Positions 1-6,369 of a stretch of DNA of 13,613 nucleotides are shown one piece after another; the stretch's first letter is position 1; each line of letters starts with the position of its first letter. A program made the translations under genes and the position numbers. The notes beneath the pieces are model-generated. The model was not told where the DNA came from and did not search any database. It saw only the letters and a list, made by a program, of their open reading frames with translations. Source of the DNA: Halothece sp. MAG (GTDB lineage Bacteria; Cyanobacteriota; Cyanobacteriia; Cyanobacteriales; Rubidibacteraceae); NCBI GenBank assembly GCA_018610095.1, contig JAHEOB010000120.1:1-13613 (forward strand), read 5' to 3'.

Positions 1-125
1 AGTGGATTCACGGCAAAAGTCCCTGAATCCAACCGAGAATGGCGGGTCTGGTCTCTTCTAGGGACTGGACAGAAGCTACGACTACAATCTTTGATTTAGT
101 CGCTAGTACCATTCACAGCAAGTTG
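1..125 (+). other. Unassigned edge region, possible gene tail
   Basis: Two plus-strand frames are open from the window edge. One stops at about position 60 and reads VDSRQKSLNPTENGGSGLF; the other stops at about position 99. Short low-complexity tails of this kind are seen at the ends of IS200/IS605-type TnpB genes, and the inverted repeats just downstream would fit an element end. No catalytic motif is inside the window, so this is only a guess. It may equally be plain intergenic DNA. Confidence 0.15.
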
Positions 126-175
126 TAAGGGGAAGATTTCTACCCCTTAAGGATGGAGCTCTGATCTTCCCCTTA
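126..175. repeat. Nested inverted repeats downstream of pgk
   Basis: A perfect 12-bp inverted repeat (126-137 with 164-175, TAAGGGGAAGAT and its complement) encloses a second option, a 7-bp stem pairing TAAGGGG at 126-132 with CCCCTTA at 143-149. CCCCTTA occurs again at 169-175, so two mutually exclusive hairpins can form. No T-tract follows on either strand, so this is not a standard intrinsic terminator for pgk, although it lies where pgk transcription should end. It could also be a terminal hairpin of a small mobile element ending here. The repeat is seen directly; its role is unknown. Confidence 0.6.
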
Positions 176-202
176 GCAATCCCAAATCTCGATGATTAGA
201 AA

Positions 203-1408
203 TTACACATCGTCAAGGGCAACGATACCAGGGAGTTCTTTACCTTCGAGTAATTCCAGACTAGCGCCCCCACCTGTCGAAATATGGCTCATTTTTTCAC
301 TAACACCAACTTTTTCCACAGCAGCAACGGAGTCACCACCGCCGATAATTGTCGTTGCCCCATTGTCAGTTAACTCTGCTAAAGTGCGGGCAATTGCCTC
401 AGTTCCTTTGGCAAACTTATCCATCTCGAAGACGCCCATGGGGCCATTCCAGATAATGCCTTTACAGTCGGAAAGGGCTTGTTTATAGGTTTCCACGGTT
501 TTTGAACCAATATCTAAGCCCATCCAACCGTCAGGAATATTCTCAACCGTCACGGTTTGAGAATTGGCATCTTCTGCAAAGTTATCAGCAATTACGACAT
601 CTGTTGGGAATAACAGTTCTACCCCTTTTTCTTTCGCTTTGGCTTCTAGGGATTGGGCTAAATCCAGTTTATCTTCTTCAATTAAAGATTTACCCACACT
701 TAAGCCACGTGCTTTAAAGAAGGTGAAAATCATGCCACCACCGATGAGGAGTTTATCGCATTTTTCAATGAGGGTTTCAATAACGCCAATTTTACTAGAA
801 ACTTTAGAGCCACCAATAATTGCCGCAAAGGGACGTTGAGGGTTTTCAATGGCATTATTTAAATAATCAAGTTCTTTTTCAATGAGATAGCCACCGACAC
901 AAGGACTCAAATGTTTGGTTACCCCTTCTGTGGAAGCATGGGCGCGGTGGGCAGTGCCAAAGGCATCGTTGACATAAATATCTGCATTGGCAGCGAGTTT
1001 TTGACTAAATTCAGGGTCGTTGGCTTCTTCTTGGCTATAGAAGCGTAAATTTTCTAATAACGCAACTTGACCATTTTCAAGGCGATTGACTTTGTCTTGA
1101 ACCCCTTGGCCAACACAGTCATCACACTTCACGACTTCTTGTCCCAGTAGTTGGGATAAGCGTTCTGCAATGGGCGTAAGCCGTAGTTCTTCTTTGACTT
1201 TTCCTTTGGGACGACCCATGTGGCTACACAGGACAACTTTGGCGTTTTTGCTAATTAGGTCTTTAATCGTGGGGAGGGCGGCACGAATTCGCGTATCGTC
1301 ACTAATTTGTCCTTGATCATTAAGCGGAACATTGAAATCGGTACGTACTAAGACTCGCTTACCACTAACTTCGGCTTCTGAGAGATTGGCAATGGTTTTT
1401 TTCGCCAC
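203..1408 (-). CDS. pgk: Phosphoglycerate kinase
   Basis: This is a full-length, 401-residue phosphoglycerate kinase. It interconverts 1,3-bisphosphoglycerate plus ADP and 3-phosphoglycerate plus ATP in the cytoplasm, serving glycolysis and, in cyanobacteria, the Calvin cycle in the ATP-consuming direction. The N-terminal 3-PGA-binding half shows RTDFN (22-26), DDTRIRA (37-43) and HMGRPKG (63-69), followed by LLENLRFY and NDAFGTAHRAH. The C-terminal nucleotide-binding half shows IIGGSKVSSKI, WNGPMGVFE, GGGDS (356-360) and GGGAS (379-383). The length is typical of the bacterial family and no key motif is missing. The start is GTG at 1408, supported by AGGAGG at 1417-1422 with 8-bp spacing. The gene lies downstream of psbV on the same strand but is separated from it by a terminator, so it probably has its own promoter. 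Confidence 0.98.
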   Translation of the reverse strand: MAKKTIANLSEAEVSGKRVLVRTDFNVPLNDQGQISDDTRIRAALPTIKDLISKNAKVVLCSHMGRPKGKVKEELRLTPIAERLSQLLGQEVVKCDDCVGQGVQDKVNRLENGQVALLENLRFYSQEEANDPEFSQKLAANADIYVNDAFGTAHRAHASTEGVTKHLSPCVGGYLIEKELDYLNNAIENPQRPFAAIIGGSKVSSKIGVIETLIEKCDKLLIGGGMIFTFFKARGLSVGKSLIEEDKLDLAQSLEAKAKEKGVELLFPTDVVIADNFAEDANSQTVTVENIPDGWMGLDIGSKTVETYKQALSDCKGIIWNGPMGVFEMDKFAKGTEAIARTLAELTDNGATTIIGGGDSVAAVEKVGVSEKMSHISTGGGASLELLEGKELPGIVALDDV

Positions 1409-1457
1409 GGTTATTTCCTCCTATATATTGATGTTTAGAGCAATCACTCCCTTGCTG

Positions 1458-1463
1458 ATTTTA
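1458..1463 (-). promoter_or_regulatory. Possible -10 element of pgk
   Basis: On the minus strand TAAAAT lies about 50 bp upstream of the pgk start, between the psbV terminator and the pgk ribosome binding site. A -35-like TTGCGA is present but only 13 bp upstream, shorter than the usual 16-18, so only the -10 is proposed. It would give a leader of about 43 nt. Confidence 0.3.
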
Positions 1464-1489
1464 CCGTTGAGTGGGTTCGCAAGGAAATT

Positions 1490-1519
1490 AAAAAAACCTC
1501 CCCATCAAGATGAGGAGGT
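1490..1519 (-). terminator. Rho-independent terminator of psbV
   Basis: Read on the minus strand, a stem of ten base positions (ACCTCCTCAT with ATGGGGAGGT, one C-A mismatch, loop CTTG) is followed at once by seven T residues. It sits about 30 bp past the psbV stop codon, and separates psbV transcription from pgk. Confidence 0.85.
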
Positions 1520-1549
1520 CATGATTTTGATCACTGAAGCAGTAAACAC

Positions 1550-2041
1550 TTAGAAGCCAGGTTTACCAGTTCCCCATCTTTCGCGAAGGAGTTTGGGTTG
1601 AATCAGAATATGAGCCGCGATCGCTTCTAAATCGTCTTCAGTCAAGTTTCTCATTTCTGGATAGAGATCAGGGCGATTAATATTGGGATGAAGTTCTTTA
1701 ATATCAGTTGCCCCATCATAGGTAGTGGGATTTTTTAAATAATCAACAATCCCTTCAAGATTATCTCGGGGAGGAATTGCCCCTGCTAAGGCTTGTTGAC
1801 TCAGTGTCACATTAGGATTTGTTTTAGTAATTCCTCTGGTATGACATTGAGCACAAGTATCGTCGAATAAACGTTTTCCTTTTTGTACTTTTGGAACGCT
1901 AATGACGACTTCTTCACCTTGTTGGTTAAGCTTAACCGTACGATCTTGTTCACTCAGTTCTAAAGCAGCAACAGGCTGAGCAAAAAGCTGACAAGCGAAA
2001 AAGGCAGTTGCTATTAGTATTAAAATCAGTTTTTTCAACAT
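1550..2041 (-). CDS. psbV: Photosystem II cytochrome c550 (PsbV)
   Basis: PsbV is the extrinsic lumenal c-type cytochrome that shields the Mn4CaO5 cluster of photosystem II. The 163-residue precursor begins with a signal peptide (LKKLILILIATAFF core) with likely cleavage after PVAA at residue 26, giving a 137-residue mature protein beginning LELSEQD. The heme site CAQCH has its axial His at precursor residue 67 (mature 41), and the second axial His is in ELHPN at 118 (mature 92). These match the bis-histidine pattern of the family. KNPTTYDG and PEMRNLTEDD are also typical. I chose ATG at 2041 because AGGAG lies 7 bp upstream; a TTG at 2056 would place that Shine-Dalgarno inside the gene. The C-terminus reads WGTGKPGF, where I recall family members ending in aromatic residues such as WGGGKVYY or WGGTIYF. 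It could instead be a diverged paralogue, but length and ligands favour true PsbV. Confidence 0.96.
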   Translation of the reverse strand: MLKKLILILIATAFFACQLFAQPVAALELSEQDRTVKLNQQGEEVVISVPKVQKGKRLFDDTCAQCHTRGITKTNPNVTLSQQALAGAIPPRDNLEGIVDYLKNPTTYDGATDIKELHPNINRPDLYPEMRNLTEDDLEAIAAHILIQPKLLRERWGTGKPGF

Positions 2042-2381
2042 GAATGTTCTCCTCAAAACGCTGAGCTAGTTGTTAAATATTCTCTTATAAATTGGATTTT
2101 GGTAAAATAGTTGTCTCCAGCAAATTGCTTTGGCAGGGAGACCAACGTAATTAGATGGGATCACTGCTTTTGCCTATTTTTTGGCAAAACGATGATTGCT
2201 GGCTGTTATCCTAAAATTGAGTTAACAGCATCCTGATTGTATCAAAGACAGGGGGAGATGCTGAAACGGATTTTAACGTAGGATTATTGGCAATGTGGCG
2301 AAACTATAGACGGGCATCGCGCTTGTGATCATGCCTATGCTATGTTGTAGGGAGATTCCCTGTTTTTAAAGAAGGTATGAG
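2042..2381. other. Gap of 340 bp with several hairpins
   Basis: This is the divergent region between psbV (minus) and pgeF (plus). It must contain the psbV promoter, although I find no clear -35/-10 pair for it. On the plus strand it contains GTCTCC/GGAGAC (2113-2118 with 2137-2142, with an inner AGCA/TGCT hairpin), TTTTGCC/GGCAAAA (2168-2174 with 2183-2189), GCTGTTA/TAACAGC (2202-2208 with 2223-2229), a GGCAT/ATGCC pair near 2314-2336, and a last hairpin with a T-tract. Only very short reading frames are present. This clustering suggests a structured transcript, either a leader of pgeF or a separate small RNA, but neither is proven. Confidence 0.5.
2347..2367 (+). terminator. Short hairpin plus T5, terminator or attenuator
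   Basis: AGGGA (2349-2353) pairs with TCCCT (2357-2361) around a 3-nt loop, possibly extended by wobble pairs, and TTTTT follows at 2363-2367. It ends only about 14 bp before the pgeF start, so it could end an upstream small RNA or attenuate pgeF. The stem is short, so its strength is doubtful. Confidence 0.4.
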
Positions 2382-3185
2382 TTGGTGTTTTCCTCAATTT
2401 CTTCTACGGAACAAACCAGTTGGCAATGGAAGTGGGTTAATGGGTTAGCTTATCTACAGTCGAGTCTGTTAAGCCCTTTTCCTCACGGATTCTTTACTCG
2501 CCATTTTGCTGATTACTCGCTACTCGATTTAACCCAACTACTCTCCCCAGAGGCAACACCTTATCAGATCAAACAAGTCCATGGCAAACAAGTGGTTACT
2601 CCTTCCGAAATTGCTCAATCCCCTGAACCAAGGGTAACTGGGGATGGCTTATGCAGTGATGGGGAAAAACAAGCCTTATGGGTGGCAACGGCAGATTGTA
2701 CCCCAGTCTTAATTGCAGATATTCAGACGCGACAGGTGGGGGCAGTTCATGCCGGGTGGCGTGGCACAGCCCAATCAATTTTACCTTGCGCGATCGCGCG
2801 GTTTATAGCTTGCGGTAGCCGATTATCTCATCTACGAGTGGCGATCGGCCCTGCTATTAGTGGTGAAGTGTATCAAGTTTCTGAGGATGTGGCAGCCCAA
2901 GTGGGGGCAACTTTATTCCCAGCAGAGGAAAATCTGTCTCCAACAATGATTTTAGAGCAACTGTGGCAATGGGAATCATCTCCCCTTTTTCCTGATCCTG
3001 AAGCGGGTAAAGTGCGTTTAGATGTAGCTGGGGTTAATGTTTTGCAATTAAAACAAATGGGATTTCATCCTGAACAGATTGCGGTTGCCCCCTATTGTAC
3101 TTATCAGCAAAATGAACAGTTTTTTTCCTATCGACGTCGTCAAGAAAAAGGGGTCCAATGGTCGGGCATTGTTAAAATCGTCTAA
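2382..3185 (+). CDS. pgeF: PgeF/YfiH-family multicopper-polyphenol-oxidase-fold protein (peptidoglycan editing factor)
   Basis: This 267-residue protein belongs to the YfiH/DUF152 (Cu-oxidase_4) family, whose E. coli member PgeF removes misincorporated amino acids such as L-Ser from peptidoglycan precursors. Related proteins show purine nucleosidase or phosphorylase-like activities, so the exact substrate here is inferred. The family zinc site is intact: His67 in QVHG, Cys106 in ADCTPVL and His123 in HAGWRGT. IGPAISGEVYQVSEDV (about 155-170) and the C-terminal APYCTYQQNEQFFSYRRR are also diagnostic. The start is TTG at 2382 or GTG at 2385; both fit GAAGG at 2371-2375, so the N-terminus is uncertain by one residue. 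The 3' end overlaps smpB on the other strand by 14 bp. The upstream region is structured and may regulate it. Confidence 0.94.
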   Translation: MVFSSISSTEQTSWQWKWVNGLAYLQSSLLSPFPHGFFTRHFADYSLLDLTQLLSPEATPYQIKQVHGKQVVTPSEIAQSPEPRVTGDGLCSDGEKQALWVATADCTPVLIADIQTRQVGAVHAGWRGTAQSILPCAIARFIACGSRLSHLRVAIGPAISGEVYQVSEDVAAQVGATLFPAEENLSPTMILEQLWQWESSPLFPDPEAGKVRLDVAGVNVLQLKQMGFHPEQIAVAPYCTYQQNEQFFSYRRRQEKGVQWSGIVKIV

Positions 3186-3645
3186 CCACACGCTGCATTT
3201 CTCTTTCTGCTTCACGTCGTTTAATGGTTTCTCGTTTATCTCGTAATTTTTTGCCTTTCGCTAAGGCAATTTCTACTTTGACTAAACCCTGTTTCAAATA
3301 CATTCTTGTGGGTACTAACGTAAACCCTTTTTGTTCCGTTTTCCCAATTAATTTGCTAATTTCATGGCGATGAAGTAAGAGTTTGCGAGTTCGTTTTGGT
3401 TCATGATTAAAGTATAAAGAACTGGCTTGGTAGGGAGAAATATTGACATTGAGTAACCAAACTTCTCGATCCCGAATTAAGGCATAGCCATCTTGTAAAT
3501 TGACACGCCCAGCCCGAACGGATTTGACTTCAGTTCCCGTTAGCGCAATTCCTGCTTCATAGGTTTCTAGTATTTCATAGAGGAATCTCGCTTTGCGATT
3601 AACGGAAATTACTTTAATCCCACCTGAATCATGCGCTTTATTCAT
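3172..3645 (-). CDS. smpB: SsrA-binding protein SmpB
   Basis: SmpB binds tmRNA and brings it to stalled ribosomes for trans-translation in the cytoplasm. The 157-residue sequence covers the complete family length. The OB-fold core shows NRKARFLYEILETYEAGI, LTGTEVKSVRAGRVNLQDGY (about 36-55) and LNVNISPY, then the RTRKLLLHRHEI and VKVEIALAKGKKLRDKRE segments. It ends in the basic helical tail (RREAEREMQRVVRRF) that inserts into the empty mRNA channel. The start is ATG at 3645, with only a weak AAAGAT-like ribosome binding site. It follows the membrane protease gene by 28 bp on the same strand, with no terminator visible in between, so the two may be cotranscribed. Its last codons overlap the end of pgeF. 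Confidence 0.98.
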   Translation of the reverse strand: MNKAHDSGGIKVISVNRKARFLYEILETYEAGIALTGTEVKSVRAGRVNLQDGYALIRDREVWLLNVNISPYQASSLYFNHEPKRTRKLLLHRHEISKLIGKTEQKGFTLVPTRMYLKQGLVKVEIALAKGKKLRDKRETIKRREAEREMQRVVRRF

Positions 3646-3673
3646 AAATTATCTTTAATTAATCTAAACTTAT

Positions 3674-5179
3674 TTAAACATTTAAGAAATCAGTCAAGGT
3701 TGCAGGAAGCGGTAAGAGAATCGTTACTAGCAACACTAAAGCAAGAAAACCTAAAAAGTCACGGACATTATCTAATTCTGACACATCATTGAGAGCAGGT
3801 TCATCCATAACGGGCATAAAAAATAAGAAAATTGCCCAAAAGATAAAAATTCGCTCTTGGAAGGCTAATATTAACATTAGAATTTTAGAAATTTGTCCTA
3901 CAATTAGGGCAGTTCGTTGTCCATAAACGGCATGAACAATATGACCCCCATCCAGTTGGCCCACAGGCATTAAATTAAGGGCGGTAACAATGACGCCGAT
4001 ATAGCCCGCGATCGCCATGGGATGTAAATCAATGGCGGTTTCCGAGACAAACTCATTTCCTAAAGCAATTTTAGAAAAAATTGTCATCAATAGCGAAGAA
4101 CGGGGATCAAGGGATTCAATATTCCATAAGGCAGACTCTTCAGAGAGGGGAACTACTTCTGATAAGGAAAGTCCCCAAAGTAGAATGGGAACCGTCACTA
4201 AAAATCCCCCTAATGGACCCGCGATCGCGACATCAAATAACGCTTTACGATGGGGAACAGGCGATCGCATTTGAATGAATGCCCCAAATGTTCCTAAAAA
4301 GAAAGGAATAGGAATAAAATAGGGTAATGTTGCTCGAATATTATAATAAATAGCTGTCAAATAATGGCTAAATTCATGACAAGCCAAAATCAACATTAAC
4401 GCGATCGAATAAGGCAGTCCTTCTAATAAAATTTTGGAATCAGATTGAATTTTTTCAATTTCGAATCCAGCAAATTGAGTCCCCACCATCGTGGTTGTAA
4501 ATAGGGTGACAAAGGCTAATGCCACTGCCAATTTCGGTTGATTTAACTCATCTTGTTGTTGCGCTTGATTTTGTTGCTGTCGATAATTGGGAACTAAGGC
4601 AAAAAAGGGGTCACCTTGTAAATTTTCCTGAAAAATGATAAAAAAGCGATCGCCGAAATGACGTTTGATATTATTCGTAATTCGTTCATAGGCTTTTTCA
4701 GGACCCGTTCTTAATTTTCCTCGACATAACACCGCTTGCCCACCATAATCGACATTTTGTAAATAATAAACATCCCAAGGAAAACACGTTTTTAAAGTTT
4801 GTTCTTCTTCTTTACTCAATAGCTGAGTCGATTGAGAAGGGGATGAAGAAACATTGATTCCCCAAGGATTCATTGTTTCTGGTGTCGGGTTTTCCTGATG
4901 AGAAGACACAGAAGGTTTGCTATCTTTTCTTCCGCGTTGGAGTAACCAAGAATATAATAGGATTGAAGTTATTACACTCCCGATCATTAATATTATTAAT
5001 TGAGGGGGAACTTCTTTTGGTTCTCCTCTCACAACAATCCAAGCACTCCAACTCAATGCAGGAAGCATTAAGGCAAGTGATAATAACCAAACAGGAGTAC
5101 TCGTTAAGCCACTGACATTACGACGGACTAAAAGATAAGTGATTCCTGCTAGGATTACTAAAATGAAAAATAATTTCAT
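3674..5179 (-). CDS. Site-2 protease family (M50) membrane metalloprotease, EGY-like
   Basis: This is an integral-membrane zinc protease of family M50, resembling the cyanobacterial and plastid EGY-type proteins, which cleave substrates within membranes. The plastid members are needed for normal thylakoid development; the substrate here is unknown. Numbering from ATG at 5179 (501 aa), two or three N-terminal hydrophobic segments (about 3-18, 30-50, 60-79) precede a soluble region (about 80-214), then a membrane core. HEFSH (268-272) supplies the two zinc histidines and the catalytic Glu, and NLMPVGQLDGGH supplies the third ligand, Asp410. PYFIPIPFFLGTFGAFIQMRS after the first motif is typical of the EGY group. 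A TTG at 5185 is an alternative start; I prefer ATG at 5179, though neither has a strong ribosome binding site. It lies 28 bp upstream of smpB. Confidence 0.93.
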   Translation of the reverse strand: MKLFFILVILAGITYLLVRRNVSGLTSTPVWLLSLALMLPALSWSAWIVVRGEPKEVPPQLIILMIGSVITSILLYSWLLQRGRKDSKPSVSSHQENPTPETMNPWGINVSSSPSQSTQLLSKEEEQTLKTCFPWDVYYLQNVDYGGQAVLCRGKLRTGPEKAYERITNNIKRHFGDRFFIIFQENLQGDPFFALVPNYRQQQNQAQQQDELNQPKLAVALAFVTLFTTTMVGTQFAGFEIEKIQSDSKILLEGLPYSIALMLILACHEFSHYLTAIYYNIRATLPYFIPIPFFLGTFGAFIQMRSPVPHRKALFDVAIAGPLGGFLVTVPILLWGLSLSEVVPLSEESALWNIESLDPRSSLLMTIFSKIALGNEFVSETAIDLHPMAIAGYIGVIVTALNLMPVGQLDGGHIVHAVYGQRTALIVGQISKILMLILAFQERIFIFWAIFLFFMPVMDEPALNDVSELDNVRDFLGFLALVLLVTILLPLPATLTDFLNV

Positions 5180-5275
5180 AGTCAACTCAAACGGACAAAG
5201 ATAATTAAATTTATGCTACGATGAATTGTCCTATTCCTATCCTGACACAACTTTGAATCATACCGTGCTAACCGA

Positions 5276-5953
5276 ATGTGTGCCGATTTGTCTCAAAATC
5301 AAGCTGCTAATCAGCCTATTAAACCTCCCCGTGAAATTTTAACGGGAATTTATGCCTTTCCCCCCAATCGTGAAACCTTAGGCGGAACATCTTACTTTAT
5401 TCAAACCCAACAAGGAAACATTTTAGTGGATTGCCCAGGATGGAACAATCAACAGCAATCTGTTTTTGGCGAGTTTTTCCATCAACAAGGGGGAGTGCAT
5501 TGGCTATTTCTGACCCATCGTGATGGCATGAGTCAAGTGCGTAAACTTCAGTCTGCCTTAGACTGTGAAGTGATTGTGCAAGAACAAGAAGCCTATCTCC
5601 TCCCAGAAGTAACCGTTACTTCCTTTGTGGAAGAAATCAGTTTGGGAGAAGCAATCGGGATTTGGACTTGTGGTTATTCTCCGGGTTCTTGCTGTCTTTA
5701 TGTTCCTTGGCAAGGAGGCGTTTTATTTTCGGGTCGTCATTTGTTAGTCAATCCCAATGGTGAGTTAGCCCCGATCTCCAGTCGTAAAACCTTCCATTGG
5801 CGACGACAGTTAAGAAATGTCAAAAAGTTACAAGCACGATTTTCCCCTGAAACGCTTAACTATATTTGTCCTGGGGCAAATACAGGATTTCTACGCGGAA
5901 AAGGAGTTGTCGAAAATGGGTATGAACAACTCTTGAATTGTCTGGAACAGTAA
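5276..5953 (+). CDS. Degenerate metallo-beta-lactamase-fold protein
   Basis: The 225-residue product has the outline of a metallo-beta-lactamase fold: an early strand pattern GGTSYFIQTQQGNILVDCPGW (36-56), LFLTHRDGM (77-85) where HxHxDH is expected, TCGYSPGSCCLYV (131-143) where TPGHSPGS is expected, and LFSGRHLL where LFxGDxL is expected. Most metal ligands are therefore changed; only His81 and Asp83 of the first motif remain. It is probably not a normal two-metal hydrolase and may bind one metal or act non-catalytically. Degenerate MBL proteins with a THRD motif occur in cyanobacteria and plants, but I know of no assigned function. ATG at 5276 is the best start, without a clear Shine-Dalgarno. 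It diverges from the EGY-like protease and converges on ycf34. Confidence 0.82.
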   Translation: MCADLSQNQAANQPIKPPREILTGIYAFPPNRETLGGTSYFIQTQQGNILVDCPGWNNQQQSVFGEFFHQQGGVHWLFLTHRDGMSQVRKLQSALDCEVIVQEQEAYLLPEVTVTSFVEEISLGEAIGIWTCGYSPGSCCLYVPWQGGVLFSGRHLLVNPNGELAPISSRKTFHWRRQLRNVKKLQARFSPETLNYICPGANTGFLRGKGVVENGYEQLLNCLEQ

Positions 5954-5954
5954 C

Positions 5955-6012
5955 AACAGGAGATCGGGAAAATAACTGGTTACGCTTTACTGAATTCTCA
6001 GCTTAACCTGTT
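5955..6012 (-). terminator. Dyad-rich region between convergent genes, weak terminator
   Basis: Between the MBL-fold gene and ycf34, AACAGG (5955-5960) is complementary to CCTGTT (6007-6012). Inside it GGTTA (5978-5982) pairs with TAACC (6004-6008) around the palindrome CTGAATTCTCAG. On the minus strand the inner hairpin is followed by TTATTTT, which fits a weak ycf34 terminator. The stems are short and interrupted. Confidence 0.35.
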
Positions 6013-6024
6013 CTCCCTTGATCC

Positions 6025-6273
6025 CTAAGTGGGAATGGGTTCCCCTGGCCGTAGTTTTGCCCATTTTCCTGTTTCTTGGAGGAAACTTTCACACCCCACC
6101 ACATCCCATTCAATTTCAATGTAGTCTTGTTGGGAACGAATATTGACATTAATAGTGGGATCAATGGGTTCAAAGTCGGGATTATCAGTTAAATGGGGTT
6201 GCTCGTGCTGCGTTTCTACGGCATGATAAGTAGTGCAACGATCAACGTAGTGGCAGTTAACACAGATACACAT
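6025..6273 (-). CDS. ycf34: Ycf34 iron-sulfur cluster protein
   Basis: This 82-residue protein matches the Ycf34 family of cyanobacteria and some algal plastids. The Synechocystis member binds an Fe-S cluster and is needed for efficient photosynthetic electron transport; its precise partner is not settled. The N-terminus MCICVNCHYVDRC holds Cys2, Cys4, Cys7 and Cys13, the likely ligands, and Cys61 lies in WDVVGCESF. The DPTINVNIR segment and the end ETGKWAKLRPGEPIPT are also characteristic. ATG at 6273 is the only sensible start, since the family begins MCxCxxC; the ribosome binding site is weak. It is divergent from the tRNA nucleotidyltransferase gene across a region of about 96 bp that must carry both promoters. 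Confidence 0.95.
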   Translation of the reverse strand: MCICVNCHYVDRCTTYHAVETQHEQPHLTDNPDFEPIDPTINVNIRSQQDYIEIEWDVVGCESFLQETGKWAKLRPGEPIPT

Positions 6274-6369
6274 AAGATGTTTTTACCCTACTGGCTTTAC
6301 TAGCTAGTTTAGCGTACTGCCCACCGACAATTGGTTCATTGTTAACACTTGGCTTAATTGAGCAATTCG

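Noticed and set aside
126..175. Inverted repeat as a standard intrinsic terminator of pgk
   Set aside because: Neither strand has a T-tract after the stem, so it was recorded as a repeat of unknown role.
2042..2056. Five-residue N-terminal extension of PsbV from a TTG at 2056
   Set aside because: It would put the AGGAG Shine-Dalgarno inside the coding region; ATG at 2041 has ideal spacing and gives the standard precursor.
2155..2214. Small plus-strand ORF (MGSLLLPIFWQNDDCWLLS) in the gap before pgeF
   Set aside because: It has no ribosome binding site, resembles no small photosystem protein that I know, and overlaps two hairpins.
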